Positions 24,861 to 36,900 of a stretch of DNA of 64,000 nucleotides are shown here, piece after piece (within the stretch, counting starts at the first letter, position 1; each line of letters opens with the position of its first letter). Both the position numbers and the translations under genes were made by a program. The stretch is from NCBI GenBank assembly GCA_965153455.1, contig OZ234501.1, positions 12,896,001 to 12,960,000 on the forward strand, in the 5' to 3' direction. The notes under the pieces are model-generated. The model made no database searches. It saw only the letters and a list, made by a program, of their open reading frames with translations, and was not told the origin of the DNA. The DNA is from Sphagnum compactum. Lineage: Eukaryota; Bryophyta; Sphagnopsida; Sphagnales.

Positions 24861-25786
24861 AACGCTGGTTGTTGTACTAGGGACACAACCCTGCTGCTAG
24901 TATGTAAAATCCTATGAGCCTTGGTGTAAGGGATTTACAAAGGGAGTTTTACTCTAAGCTTTAATGGAAGGAGGGTTGGGTGGAAGAGCGCCTGAAGAAA
25001 GGCTTCAAATCTCCTTATTCTAGCAGCTACTTGCTGTCAACTGAACTGTCTGGATTGCGACCGAATGAGTGACAGTTTTTATTCCATTGAGGATTCACTC
25101 TGGATTGTGAGTTTTATATATATATATATATGTATACAACATCTGCTTTCCCAGAATCAAGTGGACCCAAATCTTAATAGTGTTTGTAGGATTCAGAAAA
25201 TCCACAATTGTTTTGCCTTGCCCTCTCTGAGCGTTGATGTTGTTGTTGTTTGCTGCTGCTTCTGCTGCTGCTTCTGTGTCCAGCTAGCAGTGAGTTAGTT
25301 CCAAAGTGACACAAAAAACACAACAGGTACACACAATTGTGCAAAACTGAGATTGCATTTCTCAGGAGCTGCACAGTAGTAGGGTAGTAGTAAAAAGGGT
25401 TTTGCAGCAGCAACAGCAGCAATGGGGTCAGTCAATCAAACCCCATTTGAGAATATGAGGCAATGCCCAAGGTGAGTGACCCAATCCAATCCAAACCCAA
25501 CGTCCCAACCCCCCAATTGGCATTCTAATAAGAATCCCCCTCCCCCCCCTCCCTGCCTGCCTGATTTATCAGAATCAGAATCCTCCCACCAGAGCTGGAT
25601 TCTGCAACTAGCTAATGAGAAGCTTTTCACCTAATTGGATCATGATCTTCTTCTGCTGCTTCTTCTTCTTCTTCTTCTTATTCTTACACTTTCACAGGAA
25701 TTGGAGAATTAATAGGCCTACTACATCTCTAGAAGCCTGATCCTCTTTCTCCTCAACAAGGGATCATACTTGGAATTCTACAAACT

Positions 25787-25802
25787 CCCCCCCCCCCCCC
25801 CC
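25787..25802. repeat. Poly(C) tract, 16 bases
   Basis: Uninterrupted C run followed by CTCTCTCTGTGTGTG. Confidence 0.9.
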
Positions 25803-26556
25803 TCTCTCTGTGTGTGCATACCTATGTAACGTTGGGCATTTCTTCTAAGACTCTCCTTCATCACAGTGCATCACCCTCTGCAGCCTTTTTTTCTTTCTTT
25901 TTTTCTCAGGCAAACTTTTTCCTTTTAGTGAATTAAAATTTTAATTTTTTGAAAATCTATCTATGAAGGAAAATTAATTGTTTGTTTTGTTTGTGACATC
26001 GAGATCCCCCCCCCACCCCCCTTCCCCCCATATTATGGCATCTCTTGCTGTGCTCTCGGTACCATTGGAAAGTCCTCAATGAGTAGTTGGGATGCACCAA
26101 GTTGGTTCCATAATGTTTTGACCTACAATGGAGAAATTATTGAATAGTGAACAAAATTCATTTTAAATCAAAACTAAAGATTAAATGGGAATTCAAGGGC
26201 ACTTGTGATACTATTAGTAAGACCTCAATGAGTAAGATTTACTGAAGGCAATTTGGAAAATTTGAGACCTAAAATGTTGGAAATATTGAATTTTGAGTGA
26301 ATTGGAAATTCAATTAAAATTACAAAACAACATGGTTTTGGAAAGAAAAAATTACTTGGGTAACCAGTTCACATTTGGGCCAACGGCACATGCTACACTA
26401 TTTGAAGTTGATTTTGGATTTTCAATTGCCAAAATTTGAAATTTTAAGAAAACTTGCCAGATTTTCTACACTTGGTTTAAACAAGTTAGGTAGCTAGAAA
26501 AAAAAATAGAGAAGGACATTTAGAATTTTTTTAAAAAAAATTTCATATCTAGTTTA

Positions 26557-26572
26557 TAGCCAAATTTGGCTA
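26557..26572. repeat. Perfect 16-bp palindrome TAGCCAAATTTGGCTA, copy 3
   Basis: Identical to the palindrome at 24228. A GATG tetranucleotide expansion (26581-26600) separates it from the shared GATCTCCAACTTTGGCTACAT tail. Confidence 0.7.
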
Positions 26573-27715
26573 AATCTTCAGATGGATGGATGGATGGATG
26601 ATCTCCAACTTTGGCTACATTATAAATTTGATCCACAAAGCACTGACCCACTGCCAATCAGGACCTGTTCACAACAGAATCAAACTACTACCTCATCAGG
26701 ATGCATGCATAATGTGAGAAATCTGACACTGACCCAAGTCTGTAGATGGAATGAAATTTTTCATAATTAGAAGAAGTAGTACTGCACAGTGGCACACCAT
26801 CCAAAACAGTTGCTTATAATCCAAGCAAAACCAAACATCATTAGGCTAAGTTAGTGGCTTTTATGGACTCCATTGGTTCCTTGCAAATGGTTGTGTGTAT
26901 GAATCCACATTTTGAAAATAACAATGTAAGAAAATAATAAGAATGATCCATAACCGAGTGTAAGAAACTATGGGCACCAATGCTTGTGTTCCAAATATAG
27001 ACTGATAGCACAAAGTGTTTAGTGTCGTCTACCCCGAAAGAAACTACATCACATTTTAACACTCGGGTAGTTACAGACACGGAGTCCTTGTTCTTCTCCT
27101 CCTCCTCCTCCTGCAATCCTTGAAATTTTTCATGTTTTTTTTTGAGGATATTGAGAGTCTTCAGGGTTGAGGGTACAGATATTTGAAAAGCTGAGTGAAT
27201 GATTTTTTTGCAGCTAAAGGCATTAGGGAGCCAGTGACCAAATGTCTCTTTGTCACTCTCTGACTCGTCAAAAGAGTTGTGCACACCATCCTCAAACTTT
27301 GGGCAACAACGAAGGAAGGTATTGTGTTGTCAGGTTTAGGTCTTTGAAGAGAAGGGAAAGGAAAAAAAAAACACACCACCAAAAAAAAAAGCAGAAAGAG
27401 AGAAACTAGAGCTTAGCATATTTGAGGCTCCCAGATGGGCATTGTGTCCCTGATCTCTTGTGTTTCTTGGTAGTTGATGGAAAACCAAGAGTTAAATTTT
27501 TTTTGTTGAGTTGAAATTCATAGCAAGACACAACAAGGAGCATATGGGACAACAAAGTGAAGTTTTATTGGGAACATGTTTGGGAGAAGGCAGGGAGAAC
27601 AGCTTGAGAACATATTTGGGAAACATATTTGGAATCCATTTAGGAACAAAAGAATTCAGAAATTTTGGCACCCCATCACTTCGTCATCACCCTCTCCAAA
27701 CGATTAAAAACTGGG

Positions 27716-27788
27716 TTTATATTGGGTGCCACAATTCCTCATTCATTCACTGAGCAAAATTTGTATTCCCAACTGTGTTCATTGCAGA
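27716..27788. repeat. Dispersed repeat unit A, second copy
   Basis: Partner of 16258-16330, same strand. It shares TATTGGGTGC, CAATTCCTCATT, a GAGCAAAATTTGTATTCCCAAC block and GTTCATT in the same order. It directly precedes the 42-bp tandem repeat. Confidence 0.65.
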
Positions 27789-27797
27789 ATCAAAAGA

Positions 27798-27913
27798 GGT
27801 GTTGAACAAGCAAAGAAGCAAGAGAAATATAATCAAGAAAGGTGTTGACAAGCAAAGAAGCAAGAGAAATAGAATCAAGAAAGGTGTTGACAAGCAAAGG
27901 AGCAAGAGCAATA
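27798..27913. repeat. Tandem repeat, 42-43 bp unit, nearly three copies
   Basis: Units start GGTGTTGA(A)CAAGCAAAGAA at 27798, 27841 and 27883 and contain GCAAGAGAAATA and AATCAAGAAA. They are highly similar, so the array is recent. Confidence 0.9.
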
Positions 27914-28951
27914 AAACTTTTGTAAAAAGGCTTTGATGAAGAAAGGAACCTATTTTGGCCTAGGCTACTTGCAAGAGCATGAATGAATTTGTGAGGGACA
28001 TAGTGATGGACCCATTTCTTTGCTCCTACACATGAGCCTGCAAAAATCAACATACAATGTTGGACTTGAGACATGTTTAGAGTTTAGACTTAGATAGAGC
28101 TGTAAATGAAAAGACTTGGATGTGAACTGGACTATATCTATGAGCACAGGTTCTGCTGAATGCAGGCTTCGGGTAAACATGCAGAGACAAGTTGAATTTT
28201 TGGACAAACATAAATGAATGAATTATCAAGCTATTATTTTTTTAGAGCGTGTACAATTGATTCACTAGTGACAAAGTTGAAAATAAAAGTTGAAAAATTT
28301 ACAAAATTTGTGGGGAAACAAAAAGGTTTTAGTACTCAAGAAGTACGTGAGCTTTGCTAGTCTAGTCGCGCAGGAGCTCCCCTAAAAATTTGGTCTCTTC
28401 TATTCAATTTTGTCACCACCATGTTCATTGCTACCACCATGTTACACCATCTTCCTCCTCAAAGCTTCACCAACCCATCCCCTCCCCCTAAGTCACCACC
28501 ACAAGAAGATGTTTAGCTAGTCGCCAAGCACATATGGTTGTTTTCCTTGCATTGGAGCTTCAAATCAAGAAGTCCAAGAACTTCTTTGATATTGCTTGGA
28601 ATCAAGCGCTTCGTTGGTTGCAATAGAATCACCTTGGCAAGGCACTTCTAAAGAGGTAAAGGTAACAACAAACAAAAATATGTTGCAACAATGTCACTTG
28701 AAAGTTTTCTAATAAACCAAGTTTGCTACAAAACTTGGTGATGGTTGTGATGGCCCCCAAACCCTTCCAATGACAACTTTCAAGCTTGAGATTGTGTAAA
28801 AGGCTCCTCCAACCTCCCCTCGAGCATGGAATTTATGGATTTCAAAACCTTTCATGTGCACATTCAAAACCAATACATGCAAGAGGTATTTATCACTATT
28901 GTCCAATTCATAGTTTTGAAGTGAACCTTCAATTCTATAATAAGCTCAAGT

Positions 28952-29056
28952 CCATTGAAGTTGTGAAAACCTAGGGACTTCCAAGTTGCCCAGGAAAAAA
29001 AGAAAGCCAAGCCATTGAAGTTGTGAAAACCTAGGGGCTTCTGAGTTGCCCGGGAA
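28952..29056. repeat. Tandem duplication, 60-bp period
   Basis: CCATTGAAGTTGTGAAAACC then TAGGG(A/G)CTTC and AGTTGCCC occur at 28952 and 29012. The second copy runs into a palindrome-like CCGGGAAGAAATATTTTCTTCCAGG region, just upstream of GT and TC microsatellites at about 29085-29120. Confidence 0.85.
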
Positions 29057-29418
29057 GAAATATTTTCTTCCAGGAGTGTTTCTGTGTGTGTGTGTGTGTC
29101 TCTCTCTGTCTGTCTCTCTCAACGGGTCCACAGAACCGAAACGGCCGAGATTCTGGGAGGCGTTGAAGGCTTTCGCACTCCATACTTCCGTCCCTGATCA
29201 GGAGCAGCAGCAGAATCCCCGAAAGCATCATCGACACCCAAACAATCTTGTTGAAGTTACCACCAATACCAAAACCTCGCACGCAAGCAAGGGGTATGTA
29301 TGTTTGCAGGATTGTTATTTTGAATCTTCTCCTTCGTTTTTCAGCCGCCAAGTCCTCTCCTTTCGGCGTTTCCAGATTTAGGAAGGTTACGGTACGCCTA
29401 TCAGGTCGCTCTTTGCAG

Positions 29419-29990
29419 CAACGACAAATTTCGTTCCTAAGCAACCCTCAATTTCACCAAGTTCCCACGAAACAACAACAACAACCTCTCTCGTCCTCCC
29501 TCCCTCCTCTGATAATGAGACTTCACAAGTTCCGATCCGACAATTAGAGAAAGAACTCGGCTTGAAACTCGACGTCCTGCATGCAGCAATATTGCAAATG
29601 CCTGCGGCCCATCAAAAAATTATCGTGGAAAATCCTGCTAGGTTTCTGACAATACAACGTCGATTGACTGAAACATTTGCTGGTATTGCTTCTTTGGAAA
29701 ACCTCATGCATGCAACTTGTTCTTTTGTTTTTAGAGCATAATTTTGATATGTTTGTTCTCGAGTACAGGGGAAAAGAGATGTTTTTTTTTCTTTTCCTTT
29801 TGTTTTGTTTGGAGGTTCTCGTGCGGATGTGGAAAAGATCTATGAAAGCAATGAATGTGCTTGATTAGACCACGGAAGAAACAATAAAGTTGTAAACTTT
29901 GCCCACATATCATTTGTTCTATATATGTGCGCAGAAGATTCGATGATGCCGGATCCCCCCTGTTGCGAAGAAATCTGCGCTACTGCTGGT
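29419..29990 (+). CDS. Candidate exons of an unrecognised protein
   Basis: Seen: exon 29419-29682, after a good acceptor (ctctttgcag), is open for 88 codons; its second half reads VPIRQLEKELGLKLDVLHAA then ILQMPAAHQKIIVENPARFL and TIQRRLTETFA, an ordered amphipathic sequence unlike chance translation. A donor GTATTG follows, and a phase-compatible exon 29936-29990 (EDSMMPDPPCCEEICATAG) begins after tgtgcgcag and ends at GTACAT. An ATG-initiated frame at 29296 with an Arg/Ser-rich, mitochondrial-presequence-like start runs in another frame into this exon. Not recognised: I know no family with this sequence. It may be a separate small gene, the 5' end of the agenet gene, or a decayed gene. Start and end unresolved. 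Confidence 0.3.
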
Positions 29991-30933
29991 ACATGAGTTT
30001 TGCTGGGCCTGATTTATGAAGAATTGTGATCAGGAGGTTCACAATCCAAAGATCTCAGATTTCGAAATTATCCTCATGTGAGACTCTGAGTGCGTGATCT
30101 CTCGCATTGTGGCTATAGGTGGAAGACAAAAACACATTGTCAAGCACCACTGTAGCAACAGGTTCTGCAGATTGCTTTGGTGAAGACATGGGGCAAAGGA
30201 ATCGGAGCTTGTTCATACAGCAGGTGCACATCCAGATCTCATGCACAATATTTGAAGAATGCTTGACCACCACACAGGATTAGACTCTAGAGGTTTCTTG
30301 TACATCCAGGATTCCAGACAGAGAGACACACAGACATGCAAGAAGGAAAGAGATGCTTTGCCTTTGATGGTCTTTTGTTATCTGGGGTTCAATACTTGCC
30401 ACATTTCCATAGAGATACTTCCTTAGCATCTTGCAATATGAGACAGCCCAGATGCTCTTCTACATCATACTAACATTGAGTAAAATCACTGGAGGTGTTG
30501 TACACCTTGTAATGCTGCAAGGAATTATTGCTCATCTGGTTGAGAGTAGAAAAGAAATATGGTCACTACTGTTGCTTGACTGTCTCTGTTGCTGGAGTTC
30601 ATGTGTAGCTGTTGGAGAACAACTATTTTGATGATGAAGAGGATGATGATGAAGAAGATGGTGGGATTCATAACTGGGAGAGCAGAGCTACTACTATGCC
30701 TCTCTTGAGGTTTTCCTTCATTCAAAATATGACTCTGTTATGTACTGCACTCTGGAGTGTCATGTGCAGTAGAAACACCAAGTTTTTTGCTGGCTTGCAC
30801 ATACATTCTTCTGTGATTGGTCAAGTCCAAAATAGCATGTTTGAAGCACTCTCTCTAAATCTTAAGGAAATGAATAAAAATCAATCAGTTCTGAGACTAC
30901 TTCTGGATTATGCTCAAGTATTTTCTGTAACAG

Positions 30934-33900
30934 GAATCAAGTTCAGGTTGTGGGGAGAAGCAGCCCAGACCAAGGTGACAAACCAGAATCGACAGCTGGC
31001 CATCTGAGCTGTGATGGTGAAGACAAATCAACAAGTGGAGATAATGGACAGCTTGGAGGTGGTGTGAAATCTGATATGGAGGAGGAATCTTCAGAGGCTA
31101 GCAGTCAAGATGCAGTTCCACAAAACAGTTTTTTGAAGATTGGAGGAGGAAGTCGTCAATCATCAGTGGCAGCTGGCATGATAAACACAAGCACATCTAC
31201 TACTTCCAAACATCATAAAACCATCACTGTGGAACTGTCTGAAGATCTTGACAGCACATCAGGTGCTTCCATAGGTTGCAAAGATGAAGTTGAGTCGAAA
31301 CCCTCTGACATAGTGGTGGATACAGATCATCCGAGTGAAGACATTATGGGTCAAGGCCAAGTTGGATATCAAGCAGAGCACGACAAAAAGCTTGAAAGGG
31401 GAAAGGCATTTCAGAATTTGGAGCTTGAAAGAGGAAAGGGATGTCAAAACTTGGAATGCTCAACATCTGACAGTAGTGCATCTTCCAGTGAATGTAGTTT
31501 GTCCAGAAGGTTGTCAGTTACAACAGATTGGATCCACAATTGCACAGTTCCTGTAGCAGCTGCTGAAGTGTTGAGTTCTAAGGAAGCAATCTCTACCAGC
31601 TTTGCTGAGTCATTTGCACAAGAAGCATCTATCACTCAATGTGTTAAATTGCTTACGATTGCACATAGAGAAGTTGAGGATTTTATGACAGAGTCAAAAG
31701 TTGAAGAACCTGCCATAGCTGTTACAGGGGAGGACAAAACAGTATTCACCAACAATGGTCAGCAGAATTTCTTCTTCAACCCACTGACGGCAGTTGAGCA
31801 AAGCCAGCTTGAGATTGTGAGCAGGAAAGGCAGAACAAATGGTCTGGGAATTGAAACACCTAAGTCACTGGAATGGAAAGAGGAGGAGCCAAGTTTAGTT
31901 GAGGATTCACCAATTCAGCACCCTCCTCTAGTAGCTGAGAACAGAGGTAACCATTCTCCTACCCCTCACAATTCCCTTCCAATGAACCATTTCTTACCTC
32001 CTAACAAGCTCTGCATAGAATTCGAGTATGTGCTCTGTCATTCAGTAGGAGAGGAATGCAGATATGATTGGCTTTTCCTTTACTATCATGGCATTAGAAT
32101 ATAGATCATCCTTGGAAAGTTTCTGGATCACAAGCCATTTTTTCATGGATATAAAGGACAATTCTTGGCTTGCTCTTTGTGAGCTCAGTATCTGAGAATG
32201 ATGAGCCTGAAGTGGCCAAGGCTGCTCCAGTATGGTTCAAGGACAAAGAGGTGATGGAACCTGACCTTAATGTTTGGACTGGCCAAGTAGTTGTTCAATC
32301 TCAAGGTCCATGTCTTGAGCTTGAAGTGGAGAAAGCTGTTGCAATAGAGGAAGTGACTGATGGGACACCAGAAGATGAGCTTAAGGGCTCAGACATTGTT
32401 GTGGCAGAGAATACTTTGGAAAATACCAGTACTGTTGAAACCACACCTAAACTGGATCGACAATCAAAAGCTTTGGTTCAGGTGGAAGCATCTTTCACCA
32501 GATTGGAACCACAGCATGAGCTTTCACAAAGGGAGTCTGAAGAGATTGTACCTATGACAGCAAATGGTACCATTGTGACCACTGAAACTATTGCTCTTGA
32601 GGGAACACGAGCTGGTGGATGTGGAGGAGGGTATTTAGACAAGAACCATGCAGCAACAATGAGGAGATGTAGCCTTGCCGCAGGAAATGAACATGGGATG
32701 GGCCATGACACTGATATACCTCAATTTGCACCACCTGGGGTTTCCATACTTCCAGATGATAGGGAATTCATATCTGCTCCAAGTCTATCCAACAAGAGTC
32801 CCATAAGGGTAGATCATCGACCCTTTGGTGCTGGAATTGGCTCAGATCTGGAAGCATCACCTCAGTTGCCCTTTGGATATCCTCTGGATCATTCACAACA
32901 GGCTCAATTGCATTCTCAGATTCTTGTGTTTGGAGCCAAACAGTAAGACCACTAAACCTTGTCCACTGTCTACCAACCCTCGTGCAATATTTTTGTGCCA
33001 AAGACATCGCAATTTCGATCAAAGACCACTAATAGTATCTCTTGTTGGGGGGACATTACAGGAAGAGAAAAGTACCAGCAGACGCTCTAACGAGGACATC
33101 TGTGGGAACTCTTAGAGGTTTGTTTATCACACTCACCAGGTTCTGGTTTTCCCATTTTCATTTGCAGTTCCAGATTTTGTTGAGCATGTAAAAACCCTTA
33201 TTGTTAACTCATGAAAACTATGCTTCTTCTTCTTCATCATCAACTCCCTCCAAGGTTGATCAAGCTGGTATCATGGGTGTGTCAGCTGTGGATGGAGTTT
33301 TGAGCAACAACAAATTGCTGATGCCTGTTGAAGATTCTCCCATTGAGGCTGAGGTCTATGAGAGGGACTTGAATCCTGGTCTGGCTAGCATGGAGACCAC
33401 AACAATTCAACAACCACTTGGAGCTGTGTTGCTTGAAGACCTGGAAACTGCGAGTTCTGAATCAGTACAGGATGATGGCAAATTAGAAAACCAGCTGGGA
33501 TGGCGTGTGCTGTCAAACTCAGAGCTGGAGAGAGAAACTCCAGTCCAGGTGGAGTCAATGGAAAAAGCAGCCCCAGCAGATATGGTGACTCATGGCTGTA
33601 CTTTACAACCTCTGTCTGGGACAACAGTGAACATCTTTTTTCCAGCCACAATGGCAACCAACATAGCCATACCTGAATGTTGCATCATGTCAACTGAAAG
33701 GACCAGTTCTTCAGAGGCTAGAGCATGGAAGCATAAGAAAATACACAGTCAAAAGGCAGATAATGACATGGTTCTCTCATCTATAGCTGATGCAGAGCAG
33801 CAGCAAAGTAATATATCCTTAGCTGCTTCAGCAATTGCATTGATCCCACAATTGCAGACACGAGTTATGCAAGATGTTGTACAGTATGAAGCTTTTAGAG

Positions 33901-36900
33901 ATCCAACCACTATTTTTTATCAGGATGATCCTGTAACTGCTCCTCAACTTATTCAGAGGCAGCCACCAATGGATGACTACCAAATGGACAAGCAGCTGCA
34001 ACAGGCACAGTGTCTTGCACAGGATGCAATTATATCTGCAACAACAGCCCTCACACAGACCCATTATATTTGGGCACAGCTGCAGGCTCAGAATCCATGT
34101 AATGGAGTAGCTGTAAGAGAAGCTCAGTTTGCTTCTCTAACAGCAACAGTGATGGCTGCTGCTTCCATCAACAAAGCTGCAGCTGCAGCTGCCAAGGCTA
34201 TTGCAGAGGCTTCCAATGAAACTTTGCAGCACCTTGCTTTACAGCAAGGTCAACCTTCAGTCCAAAGTTTGACAAATTATGCAGCTGTCCCCCAAGTTCT
34301 TGGGTTCCACACAACACACAACCAGGACTATGAGGCAAGTGGTCGACCTATGCAGGTATCTGAACTTTCCCTTCAAAGAGGTGAAGTATGAGTCAAGCTT
34401 CTCATGTCCTCCTTGGTATACATGATGTGTATAACAAGGAATTCTGTCATGGTGACCTTCCCTCATCAGGCATTGTAGCTCTGGAAAACCTAGTGGTCTC
34501 ATGTGCATGTTTGCCATTCTTATTCATGTTGTTCTGCACTGTCTCTCAAAAGGTTGTCAATTCTTTTTCACTGCTTCTTCCTTCCCTTCTGCACATGACA
34601 ATCATCTCTTGTTTTCCTTGCCCTTCCTAGCTGGGGTTTTCTTGTTCCAGGTTCTTGCTCTTATTTCTTGTTGTAAATTCCTGTCAAGTGGCTGGCTGGC
34701 TCTTTACTCTGCAATTGGATGCTATAACTGGCTTGTTGCCTCTCTATGCATTTATATGTCATGGTTACACCATATTCAAACTGGAGTGGTTCAGTTGAAG
34801 GATTTCCTATATGGAGCAATGCAGGGAAGACGACTGACATCTGAGAACTGCAGGTGGCAAGTGGGATACATACTAGGAGATGTCGATCAGTCAAGAAGAG
34901 ACATAAATGCAAAGCAGTTTGGCCATTGAAAACATTACCCAAGAGAGTGAAGGACTCCATCTCCAAGAGACCAGCAAAGGTCAGACAGGTTAAGGGCTTT
35001 GCCAGGAGACATAGAAGAGGTAAGCCCAGAATGGCAGGATACAGAGATGTAGACTCTGTGATCCAGGAGGGGAGGCAGTTGATGTTTGAGAAGTCTTCAG
35101 GAAGAGGCCCATTACGACTGATGGCATCCACATCACAGGTCACCACTACTGAGAGACTACAGTTAGTGAAAGTTGGAGGTGTTCCAAATACATCTGAGAC
35201 GATCAAGCCAGGTTCTCATGTAGAGGTGAGTTCTTTGTTAGTGACAGACATAAATTGTACACAAATGACTACTGCTCTCCCTTCTCCATGGCTAGACAAC
35301 TTGTGCCGGAAAACTTTCTTTGAGGATTTCTTTTCGTTGATTCTTCCTGATGTCATGGATGTGCAGCAACATAAGAGGAATGGGACCCAGTGGTTCTTCT
35401 GCTCTCATAACCTCTGATCTCTTCACTCCTTGTGACTCCACTTTACATGCAGGTCATGTCTGAAGAAGAGGGTCTGCGAGGGGGTTGGTTTTCTGCAAAA
35501 GTTCTTGTGATGAAAGATAAACAAGCACTTCTGCTTTATGATGAGCTTCTTGCAGAAGATGGTCCTTTCCTTTCCTCCTCATTTTTGTTTATCAGGTCCT
35601 ATGGAAGTTGTATGTGATTTCGTCTTGATCTTTGTTTATTCCCCCCTTCCTTTCCTGCTTTCTACTGTTGTCAAAACACTCTTGTGTTCGAAAAATTACT
35701 GTGGATGTACATCAGGTTCATTGGGTTCTCTGGCCTGTGTGATCCAATGCAATTCAAGCCCTTTCTGTCTTCCTTATTTTGTTCTGCTGCTTCTATGAAA
35801 GGAATGTTGGAACTTGGTATGGATGTGTACTTTTTCACTCATTTTATCTAAGCTGCGATTATTATATTGCCACAGGCCAATCTCAGCTGAATGAGTGGCT
35901 TCCTGTATATTGTTCACAAGAGGAAGACACCAAGAGCAGGAAGCTGTCATGTTGCAAACAGAAAAAATTGAGACCTGTGCACCCCTTCTGTTTCAGCAAG
36001 GCAAGGGGATTACTTAAGCGCCCTAGTGTGGCCATGGGCTCCCATGTTTGGCTGGTGGGAGATCATGTAGACGCCTTCATCCAGGATGGGTGAGAGCTTC
36101 TTTTCATTACTCTTGGTTTGACAATTGAAAGGTCTTGTTTGATGCCCATTTTCCCCTCTTGTAACAAGCATGCATCATTGACAGCACCAACACAGAGCCC
36201 ACTGAATACGTAGTCCAGCATCATTCAGCTCATTTATCTCCTGTGTGCATTGCATGGTGTGTTTGATCAGATGGTGGGAAGGTATTGTGAAAGTTGTGAA
36301 CAAGGATGACAAGAACCAGATCACTGTTTATTTTCCAGGTTTGTAAAGATCTGATGATTCAGTATTAAGCAAACATTCTACATTCAGGGACAAGTGGAAG
36401 TATTTCAGTACTTATTTTACCTTTGAATGGTGTTCCTTTGCCATAAAGAAGCAGCTGTTTCTTTCCTTTGTATTTTCAGGTCACTCACCTGGTCGAAGAT
36501 GCAATGGTAGCTTGTGAAATCCAGAAGGTCCCAGCCAGGATGTCAACTGGGCCTTCTGGATTTCGGAAGTTTCTTTTCTCAAATTTCATGCATGAAAAGA
36601 TAAAGAAAGCATGGAAAAAAAACAGCTGCTTCTTTATGCATGTGAAGGGTCTATACTCAGACCCTTCTCCTATACATTAAACCCATGATTGGAAACTAGT
36701 CTACTTCTCAGCAGAGGAAGCCCTTGTCCAAATGGTCCACTTTCATGAACTTTAGAGTGCAATGCCTACGCAGGAGAAAAAGACACAGCTGTAGTGAAGT
36801 TGCAGAATTTGAGGCCTTCTATGATTTGGGCAGATGGCCAGTGGAGGTCATGGAAAGACTTGTCAGTAATGGAGGTACAACCCAAAATCTTAAGCTTCAT

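Larger units (their letters stand above)
19876..28951. other. Gene-poor intergenic DNA with simple repeats
   Basis: No gene recognised on either strand. It contains A18 (20131), CA/TG runs, CAC/CAA repeats at about 21690-21780, TATG repeats near 22490-22512, G- and C-rich runs near 22675-22740 and 25787-26030, CTG/TTC repeats at 25240-25270 and 25650-25680, and the dispersed repeats listed separately. Open frames up to about 147 codons (minus, 26841-27284) resemble nothing known. Confidence 0.45.

Noticed and set aside
26841-27284. 147-codon minus-strand frame as a gene
   Set aside because: No recognisable domain; contains a CTC/GAG simple repeat and lies in repeat-rich DNA.
36468-36680. Agenet gene looked like a pseudogene because the apparent next exon has an in-frame TGA
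   Set aside because: A later acceptor at 36774 restores phase and the conserved NLRPSMIWADGQW end; the earlier stretch is intronic.
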